From positions 1,612,001-1,676,000 of the forward strand of contig NC_091281.1 in NCBI RefSeq assembly GCF_042100115.1: a stretch of 64,000 bases of DNA, given 5' to 3'. Positions within the stretch are counted from its first letter, which is position 1. Each line of letters begins with the position of its first letter. The DNA comes from Alternaria dauci (lineage: Eukaryota; Ascomycota; Dothideomycetes; Pleosporales; Pleosporaceae). A program made the position numbers and the translations under genes. Positions 56,126-64,000 of this stretch are shown in pieces. The notes under the pieces were generated by a model. That model was not told the origin of the DNA. It was given only the letters and a program-made list of their open reading frames with translations, and ran no database searches.

Positions 56126-58001
56126 ATGACAACACTTCACGAGTCCTCCGACAATTTACAGGGTGATTTAGCGCTCGATGACGTAGATACCCGGCCCTCA
56201 GTGCCTGTCGCGAAAAGAGCCTGCGACGCCTGTAAGCGTCGCAAAGTCAGAGTAAGGCATTGCAGATAACACGAGATGGTGCGTCCTCAAGACTTCGCTG
56301 ACATCGTCAGTGCGATGCACTCTCTACGCCATGTGCGAACTGTCGGATATCACGCCTCGAGTGCGTTTACAACATAGTACCTCAGAAAAGAGGACCAAAG
56401 CGCAAGCGGAACGTTACTACGCAGCCAACGTTCAGAGTTTCAGATGGCGCAGCTATGCGACAAGCAAGTGCGACGGCCCAACAAAGTGATGCGCGTCCGA
56501 GCAGTACGACCTTGAGGACGTATAGCTTGCAAACTTCACTTACAAGTACTTCTCCATCAATAGCGAGAAGCCTGCGGCCCTCGTGCCAAACATTTCAACA
56601 GCTCGACCTTACGCTGCACAGCATCGCAGACCAATGTGTTACCCTGTACATGAATTACCTCTTTCCTCTATCGCCCACTGTTCACGAACCGTCAATTCGT
56701 GCCATGGTACCCTTGTTGCTGGGTAATGATAATGAGGACATGGCTGCATTACGCAGTCGTACACTTTTAACAGCATTATGTGCTATCACTGCTTTCACGA
56801 TACCTGTCTCGGTTTTACCAATGCGAGAGCAAATCGGACGCCAGTTTCTTACTGCGTCGAGAGAGACGCTCAAGTCGCATGAAGATTATGGTTGGTAGAG
56901 CAATCCATACCCCACGCATAGGATATGGGCTGACTTGGCACTGTTCTTGAAGACATTGAGCATCCCGATTACATCTCTTTGGTCACCAGATTCTATCTTT
57001 TCCACGCCCTACATGCCGTCGGCAAGCCGCGTGTTTCTTGGCATGTGCTTGGAGAGGCTATACGCTTCGCACAAGAGATGCGACTCTACGATGAGGCCTC
57101 CTACCAGAATCTCGACCCGCTTGAGGAGCGTCTTCTCAGAAGTATATTCTGGCAAATTCACACCGCTGATAGGTGCTCGGCAATCCTGAACGGGCGTCCA
57201 ATCTCGCTTCACCGGGCGTGTCTAGGGGTTAAAGTTACCACGTTGTACTGGCGTGGGTCATTGTCCGATGTGCCTTTACTGGATTATTCGAGCACCCCGA
57301 ACGCTCTAGATATAGAGAGCGTGGTCATTCAGGGATATGACCTCTGCCAGGACATATGGACGAAAGCGTCGAGCATCATCATAAAATTTGACTCCTTGGA
57401 AATCTGGAACGAAGGCGTCGAGGATCGTTCTGCATTGGTCGGTCCGTCTCACGAAGTTGTCATCACCGACTACCTCGACTTTATCGCCATGATTGATCAC
57501 TGCCGGTTTGACATCAAGGTACCAGAGACAATAGATCCCGACTCGCCAACATCGACGCGGATCCAACGAGCCTTCGACATCCAAAGAACAAACCTATGTG
57601 TGACGTACTATTGTTTGAAGATGGTTCTACTACAAAGGTTCTATGAAACAGGAATATCCGAACATCTCGGTGTTAGTGGAACTTCATGCTCGCTTGCGTT
57701 GAGGAGACTGGACATCGCGAGTGACATGGTCAGGGTACTATCAGAAGTTTCCATCGAGTCTCTTCAGCTAAATGGGGAGCCATGTGTATGTCAAGTTATG
57801 TGTCTTCATGTATATCTGCTGACAGCTTTGAAGATAGAGAAGATTCGAAGGATCGGAGTGACTCTCCTCGAACTCATTCAGCAAAGTCATAATTTAGCCC
57901 TAACGGAACGCGCAAAGTCATTGTTCTTCACTCTTCTAGATGTCCTTTCGAGACTGGATTCTCGCGTCTCCGAGGAGCTGGATGTCAACCGTGGGTTTTG
58001 A
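56126..58001 (+). CDS. Zn2Cys6 transcription factor with fungal regulatory domain
   Basis: Three exons (56126-56251, 56311-56890, 56953-58001) encode 584 residues. The zinc cluster at about 33-60 is split by the first intron: CDACKRRKVR, then CDALSTPCANCRISRLECVY, followed by the basic PQKRGPKRKR. The regulatory domain includes LYMNYLFPLSPTVHEPSIRAMVP, VTRFYLFHALHAVGKPRVSWHVLGEAIRFAQEMRLYDE and LRSIFWQIHTADRCSAILNGRPISL. The layout resembles regulators of sugar or polyol use. It is upstream of a decayed sugar transporter and a GH43 gene, so a role in a carbohydrate cluster is likely but not proven. It also adjoins ACR3, which is a second possible target. The second donor (GTTGGT) is weak. Confidence 0.82.
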
Positions 58002-58331
58002 GTGGGCTGCTTCGCAATGGCTACAATCGTCGTCACTGAAGATGAGGAGTTATAGTTCGGTATCATTTTCTAAAAAAAAACAAGTAAGTGACGGGAAGAG
58101 CGTATACACGGCTGTTCTCCAATGAGATAGCGGACATGTTAATAATGTTATGGGTAGAACTTGGAAAGCGAACATGTCCTGCTGGGTCAAGCAACGGGAA
58201 ACGTATTGAAAGCCCCAGTGCTCCGCGATCATACTTGCCACGATTATGATTCATAATCCGGACAGGTTCCCATAATGAAGCGTTGCTACCGGGTTTTGCT
58301 AGAAGCACCATCTGCTGAGAATGTCACGACC
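58002..58331. other. Intergenic, no gene seen
   Basis: 3' sides of the regulator and of the decayed transporter. Nothing recognised apart from an A-run at about 58073-58081. Confidence 0.45.
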
Positions 58332-60050
58332 TTAATTTCGCACTTCGAGTTCTTGATATTTCTTGTCGACATCCGTTTTGAACATCGTACCTAGCTCCAG
58401 ATAGGTACGATCCTTTATCTCAGGCAAGTAAAAGCATAGACAGATGGATACAGGTACTGAAGGAATGGAGAAGACGAAAGCGATCTTTGTGCCGAGATTC
58501 GCGTCACCGCGGTTGATCAAGATAGGGATGGGCGGGATTACTAGACAGACTGCGACCGTGGTTGACATGACGTTGATTGCATATATTCTCTGTCGTAGTC
58601 AAACAGTTGAAATAAAAGATCCCAGAAAGACGCGAAGCCAACGACGGCTAGAAGAGCGGTACAATTTTTCTCGAGTGTTTCAAGACTGTCAATGAGAAGA
58701 AGCAAGCAAGTGACCGTAATCGACGAAGAACTGGGAACTGATGTTGCAGATCAACTGAGTCGCATAACGGATTTGCACCATACCACTAGATCTTTGACAC
58801 CCGTCTTTGTGAGGGACCACCTTAATTACGCTGGTAAATGGGTATAGTATACCCAGCTGTGGGTTGGGGTTGGGTTAGAGTGGTAGGAGCGTGGGTATAA
58901 GGTTAGGTTATAGGTAAGCTATAATTATATGTGATAGTCCCCTACAAAGAGGTAGGTATACTTAGGTATACTATACCTAACCCTAACCCGCGCTTTGACT
59001 ACCCTAACCTAACCTATACCCGCCTCTAGCGCTAATTTTATGGGTTAGAGGTTGTGGTTGGGTTGGGGTCTGGCAAATCCAACCTAACCCTGACCTAACC
59101 CTGACCCATTTACCAGCGTAACCTTAATCATATTATCGTCTCTGCGTCCGAATCTCCATGCCTCATGATTCTACATACGGCCTTGAATGAGATCGGCGCC
59201 CACGAGTTGCTGCACAGTGCATACAAGACACACCACCATGATGCGCCGCAAGTCCATATACTTGAAGTATTTGAGGTACAACGCACTTTCGAATTGAAAT
59301 TTGCGCTCCCTATCCACCGCCGCCTTTGGCATCGCGATTGCGGTGGTAATATGATTATCTGGGTTATTGAACTCACAGAGCGCGACCATAGCTTTCCACT
59401 CTTCTATAGAGGATGAATTATGGAAGTGATTCAAGATCAAAAATCGTGCCTGACACAGCCGTCAACACTGAGGGTAGCAACTGCGTGATGATCGGCATGC
59501 ACTATCCACCCCACCATAGTCAACTAGCGGGCAGGACTACTGGCCGATGACGAGCATGGTTTTCTGGAGAAGGGTCCGCGATGTTATTAAGCCACAAAGT
59601 AAGCTCAGTCAACTCACCGCTCAGCTCCAGCATGTTCCTCTCAGATCATGGGGTGCGATCTCCGCAATGTATAACTGCTGCACAAAACTCAGACGGTGCA
59701 GATTCAGTAGACCGCAAAAACCACCTTGCGGCGACCAATCTCGTCTGCGAAAGAGAGCCAGCAGCAAATGCAGCCACGAATATGCCAATTGTCGTAGCAG
59801 CTTATGACACCTGCTCATCACGTGCGCTCATTCTAATGACAATAATGGATGTCTCTTGGCTAAATCGATCGAGAAATGCAGACATCGCATTGACGTTGCA
59901 AATGAGAGCAGGTACAGACATAAAACCAAGAGGAACGTGGAAGACGAGCGGGCCGAACTCACAGCGGTCAGATGGACCATGACTGCTAAAATGTGGTCGA
60001 AAAATATTCGCTTCTGCTACCAACGATCCAGGGACCCTGGGCTCTCATGA
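58332..60050 (-). pseudogene. MFS sugar transporter, decayed and interrupted
   Basis: Fragments in different frames spell out a sugar permease of the alpha-glucoside/hexose type in the right order. Near 59.6-59.8 kb are parts resembling AFAAGSL, ADEIGRRKVVFAVY (followed by an in-frame stop) and QLYIAEIAPHDLRGTCWS in another frame. Near 59.2-59.4 kb is RRIMVVCLVCTVQQLVGADLI. Near 58.33-58.62 kb is YAINVMSTTVAVCLVIPPIPILINRGDANLGTKIAFVF and FYLPEIKDRTYLELGTMF. Several stops and frameshifts break it. A MITE (58827-59120) interrupts it between the central loop and the C-terminal half. The approximate N-terminal limit is uncertain. It lies between a regulator and a GH43 gene. Confidence 0.8.
58819..59128. 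mobile_element. hAT-like MITE with 17-bp TIRs and 8-bp target duplication
   Basis: A 294-bp element (58827-59120) has perfect 17-base terminal inverted repeats, TACGCTGGTAAATGGGT at 58827-58843 and its reverse complement at 59104-59120. It is flanked by the direct duplication ACCTTAAT (58819-58826 and 59121-59128). Eight-base duplications and short TIRs are the mark of hAT transposons. The element has no ORF, so it is non-autonomous. The interior is made of CTAACC/GGTTAG-like tracts and short palindromes such as GGGTATAGTATACCC. It sits inside the sugar-transporter pseudogene. The superfamily call rests on the duplication length. Confidence 0.85.
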
Positions 60051-60632
60051 TTAGTTTGGTACTCTTAGGCATCTAAACAGCGGACAATCTTTTCTGTCAA
60101 CTACGTATGATTGCGCAATACTAGTACGATTAGAGGGCCAGAGGCAGACGGCTCGTAAACTAAATAATAGACTTAGACTAATACCATGCCATCACTGATG
60201 CGGTACTAATAACAAACGCGGGGAAGGATGCTTGTCAACCTCGTGGCATAGTCTGGGATAGACTGTAATTCTCCACGGCGAATTGTCAATGCCTCGAATC
60301 ATGGGCATTTGCTACCAAGGACATGGCAACGGCGCCAAAACTGGATTTGCGGACAAGGAAAGAGACTCCGTGTCGTGTGATTGGCCAGCCGTGCGGGCCT
60401 CCACGCCACAGCAGGTTAGCGGCTTCAAGTTTCTCCGCGGCGAAACAGAACCGCAATACGCTTTACGCAAATTTCCCCATGGAGTAATTAAGCAGGAGAA
60501 CAACGTCGGAGCGATGGAGACCGACTATAGTCGGCTCGAGCTACATTGCTCGACCCGATCCAGGTCGTTTCGCCGTCTCTTCAGCTCCTCGACCTTCGTC
60601 CGATCCATCGCACGCAGGAAAATCCAGAAACC
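60051..60632. other. Intergenic, promoter side of the GH43 gene
   Basis: No gene recognised. This region separates the divergent transporter relict and GH43 gene and would have been their shared promoter. Confidence 0.45.
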
Positions 60633-62306
60633 ATGTTCAACAATCCTATAATACCTGGATTTGCGCCAGACCCATCTGTCGTTCATGTCGACGGCATCTA
60701 TTATCTTGCGACATCCTCCTTTCATTTGTTCCCCGGCATTCCGATCTACGCGTCCACAAATTTGAAAGACTGGAAGCACATCGGTTCGTCTGCTTCTTCG
60801 CACTGTACTGGCATGAGCATTGGCTGAGGCTTCCAAGGGAATGCAATCAACAGATCAACGCAACTCGATCTGCACAATGCGACTACAGCTGCGATGCCAC
60901 TCGACGATGGCGACGTCATGGTAGCATCTGGAGGATTAATCGCACCCACAATTCGACATCACAACGGCACTTTCTACGTCGCCTGCACAAACTGCTACCA
61001 CGGAAAGGACAACTGGCAAACCGACAACTTTCTAATAACAACCGACGATGTCTGGTCGGACAACTGGAGCGACGCGATCCCATTCAATTTCCACGGCATT
61101 CATCCTTCCCTTTTTTTCGATGATGATGGCCGCGCGTATATCCAGGGCTCGTGGATGATGGATCACATGAAACAGCCAGGTCGCACGATCAAGCAGTTTG
61201 AAATTGACGTCAGAAGCGGATCCGCACTATCTGAAACGCGTGAAATCTGGGGCGGCTTCGCCAAACAAGATACCGAGGGTCCACACATCTACAAAAAGGA
61301 TGGGTGGTACTATCTACTAGTGGCTGAAGGCGGAACTTTCGAACATCACATGCTGTCCATGGCACGCTCAAGAGATATATGGGGACCATATGAATCGTGT
61401 CCACATAATCCCATCATGACTGCAGACGGCAGGAATGAATACGTGCAGAATATCGGCCACGGCGAGATCTTTCAAGATATGAACGGGGATTGGTGGGCAA
61501 CAGTTTTGGGTGTACAAGGCGACCAGAACAAAGCACCAATGGGTCGCGAAACCTTTCTTACGACTGTAGAATGGCCAAAAGATGAATGGCCTGTCATCGA
61601 GCAGCCACAGATGTCGTTCAGCATACCGCGCACAGTACAAATGGGGTTTGCTGCGGCCCAATTGATCAAGAAATCGCGATTACTAAACCCCCACCTGGAT
61701 GATTTATACCTGCATAGGCCACTAGGGAGTCCCTACAAGAAGTCCGGCTCAATAGCGCTCACACCACATACTTCGACACTCTCCGCCGCGTCAGCGCCCC
61801 TCGCTCTACTGGCTCGTCGCCAACGAAGCGTGAACGCGATCGCTGCAACGACTGTGCTCCTCGACAATGATGCCACCCATTCAAACGCAATAGGCGGACT
61901 AACCGTATACAAAGATCCCCTGCGCCACGCTAGCATTTCCGTCGCCCTATCCACTCGTCTCATCCATGTCCACTTTGTCGATGCGTCCAAAGACTACGAG
62001 TACACAGCATCGTACCCAGAGCCCGTCTTTCGTTCATCCACAGCCGTGGACCTCCGCATCATCGCTTCCGAAGAGCGTTACGCACTTGAATTCCGCGACC
62101 CCGACCACGATCGGCGATGGAAGCAAGTCGACATGGTGGACACGAGTATGCTGAGTGCACGGGACTTCACCGGCACAGTCATGGGTATTTTTGCACTCAG
62201 GGACCGCAATGCGAGTCCGAGTAATAGCCCGCGTGATGACTGTGACAGTGGAAGTGACGTAGCGGACCAAAAGGTCACATTCCGCAACTTTGAAGTCAGA
62301 GGTTAG
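60633..62306 (+). CDS. Glycoside hydrolase family 43 (beta-xylosidase/arabinofuranosidase type)
   Basis: Two exons (60633-60783 and 60829-62306) encode 542 residues, normal for GH43 with a C-terminal jelly-roll. There is no signal peptide: the protein starts MFNNPIIPGFAPDPSVVHVDGIYYL, so it is probably intracellular and acts on imported oligosaccharides. Catalytic residues are visible: base Asp in GFAPDPS (near residue 13), pKa-modulating Asp in HPSLFFDDDGRAYIQGS, and acid Glu in QDTEGPHIYKKDGWYYL. The second domain carries RFDFxx-like strands near the C-terminus (FRDPDHDRRWKQVDMVD). The intron restores WKHIGFQGNAINRSTQLDL, a standard GH43 motif. The natural partner is an oligosaccharide transporter, here decayed next door. 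Confidence 0.9.
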
Positions 62307-62911
62307 CAGGATGTGTTACCGATATTCGTTCGAGCGATTGTGCGCGGCGCATGTACGGCGCACAGCATTTCTAGCCCATTGCCACCGATGACAGATCAGA
62401 CCAGGAAGCCTCGAAACCAAACGACCATCGCGTTCACAGTTATGAATAGCCTCAGCTATGGAAAGCTTCGGTGACTTTGATGGTCTGACTTTAGGGGGAG
62501 CGGGCCTACGCTAACACGACTACAAACTATATTTCGCCGTCGTTTGAAGCGTCTTACGTCCATCATGATATTCTCAACTTGAGTGCACCGCCGGAACCAA
62601 GCTTCTTTCATTGAAGCTAGCGTCTCGAAATCAGCCCTGTGGCAAGCTTAAAAACGTGGACAGACCTCGACCTGGTCACGACTCTATCGAAAGCTGCATC
62701 TCTCGATGTGCGCAACGTGCCAAGGATTACACATAACCACCGTGATTATACCGACAACAATATGTGATGCGCAGATCGCGAGGATCTGCGCCTCTCTCGT
62801 TGACCCATCTTGGAAAAGATCATGCGGCTCAAATTCGTGTATTCTACTGAGATTATACCGACAACAAGACGACCGTACTCAAATCAGGCACGCACAATAC
62901 GGACACAGCAA
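62307..62911. other. Intergenic, no gene seen
   Basis: Sequence between the GH43 gene and the small secreted pseudogene. The tract GATTATACCGACAACAA occurs twice (around 62743-62759 and 62851-62867), a 17-base direct repeat of unknown meaning. Confidence 0.4.
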
Positions 62912-62922
62912 ATATATATAAG
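62912..62922 (+). promoter_or_regulatory. TATA box upstream of the small secreted pseudogene
   Basis: ATATATATAAG about 90 bases before the ATG at 63009, the same spacing as in the intact small secreted protein gene at 4703. Confidence 0.45.
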
Positions 62923-63008
62923 ACATCGACATTTGTCATCGGCATCTCACAGTAAAGACATTATTCCCATCTCCAGCACCGCTTTCTACCACGATCCAAA
63001 CACCAAAT

Positions 63009-63331
63009 ATGGTTTCCTTCAACATCATCACACTCGCGGCCGCTTGTGCCATTCTTGCATCTCCTGTCTTCGCTACGCCCACGCCGTAAAGCAGTTGTAC
63101 CTGGACTGAAGTAACCATAGACCAGATTACTTGTGTACTGCCAGATAAGACATGCCCCACTGGTCAAACTGTAGGGCGCATCAGACAAGTCGGCGGAAAA
63201 AAGGATGCGAAATGCGGGTATCGCGAGATCTCTGTAAGTCTCGACTTCCTTCTAATTACTCCATGTGTACTACAAACGTATCTGGATTCTACTTACTAAC
63301 GTGGGATTTCTAGTGGCAATGCTGCTCGTAA
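63009..63331 (+). pseudogene. Small secreted cysteine-rich protein gene, broken by an early stop
   Basis: The first 22 codons from 63009 encode a good signal peptide (MVSFNIITLAAACAILASPV...). Codon 27 is TAA (63087-63089). The frame then stays open to a clean GTAAGT donor at 63234, an 80-base intron and a short last exon ending TAA at 63329-63331. The region after the stop has six cysteines including a terminal CC pair. Signal, TATA box, intron and cysteine pattern together say this was a small secreted protein gene. The single stop is the only lesion seen. It is a pseudogene allele or a sequence error. No family is recognised. The function is unknown. Confidence 0.6.
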
Positions 63332-64000
63332 ACATAAGAAATGCCGACATTCGATAGCGGATGAAAGGGTGTGTTATAGTCCAAAGCTTGGGACCGATCC
63401 ATCGTCACATCGTGGGAGCATATCGTGCACGACCGTACTTCTTCATTCGCGATTGCCCTTTATCTTCTAAGGGGAGGATCGCCTTTCGATTTCCTCGAGA
63501 CCTGATTGGTATGGCAATAGTCGTTGGGCTGTGCTTAGGGAACGTTTGGATCGTTGTATAACATTAATTTGTTTCGCTGGAGCTGGTTCAGGTCACCGCT
63601 GTACCGAACCTTTCAGCGTGGTATCGTGGTTCTCGTCAAATCCGATGCCTTCCTCCATCTTCTGTATCTGCTTCAAATCACCATATTTAGCACACAGCAA
63701 AATTATCTTTTTTTAGAAAAGTAACTTTGTCAGCACGCGATTCGTGTCAGTCAAACTCTAAAACGACGCACTCGGCAAGTGAACTTTGTACGGCATTACG
63801 TCGTCGTTGGCAATGGAAGCCAAGCGGGGATAATTTCCCCTTTACGCACGCGCCCCACTTGGCTTGCCCATCAGCCGGAATGACTCTCTTGATGCCGCAC
63901 TAACAGCAAGGATACCCTATCAACGTGGCAAGGCCGTTGGGCAAAAGCGATCTGTGCACTGTTCTTTTTTTTGTCCAAGACTAAGCATCCAGGTCGAGGC
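63332..64000. other. Right-end intergenic, no gene seen
   Basis: No supported coding sequence on either strand up to the window edge. Confidence 0.45.

Noticed and set aside
58844..59103. Telomere or interstitial telomere track
   Set aside because: The CTAACC variants are imperfect and are enclosed by terminal inverted repeats with a target duplication, so they are the interior of a MITE, not a chromosome end.

Overview
The window is nuclear DNA of a filamentous ascomycete. The genes have short introns (about 45-95 bases) with GT..AG borders. Most products are standard fungal families, and four genes encode fungal Zn2Cys6 transcription factors. The gene mix (AflR-type regulator, GH35 and GH43 enzymes, ACR3, HET-like protein, small cysteine-rich secreted proteins) fits a plant-associated Dothideomycete, probably Pleosporales. 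That placement is inference; no rRNA or other marker gene is present. I found no tRNA, rRNA or CRISPR array.

Layout. 1-9.6 kb: the 5' part of HIR1, a U1-type zinc-finger splicing protein, a small secreted cysteine-rich protein, a GNAT acetyltransferase and a secreted hypothetical protein. 9.6-31 kb: EMC5, a luciferase-domain membrane protein, a hypothetical protein, a 1,011-residue GH35 beta-galactosidase, a large Zn2Cys6 regulator, an SDR, a CHORD-CS protein, a glutaredoxin-like protein, a metallophosphoesterase and a multi-pass membrane protein. 30.8-39.9 kb: a HET-like protein, then eEF1B-beta and Hsp78 from a shared divergent promoter, then the meiotic MutS homologue MSH5. These are mostly conserved genes.

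From about 40 kb to the end the sequence looks accessory: long gene-poor stretches, three Zn2Cys6 regulators, dedicated metabolic pairs and decayed genes. A Zn2Cys6 regulator is followed by a GliT-like FAD disulfide reductase, and the upstream regions of both carry the same 12-base CGG-rich motif. An AflR-type regulator stands without biosynthetic genes. An Acr2-type arsenate reductase and an ACR3 arsenite exporter diverge from a 355-bp promoter that holds a 28-bp direct repeat. A Zn2Cys6 regulator, a decayed MFS sugar transporter and a GH43 glycosidase look like a relict sugar-use cluster. The transporter is interrupted by a hAT-like MITE with perfect 17-bp terminal inverted repeats and an 8-bp target duplication. 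Near the right end lies a broken small secreted cysteine-rich gene.

Gene models were spliced by eye. Exon borders are stated where they matter and should be checked against RNA data. In several genes the splice borders are my best reading, not proven.
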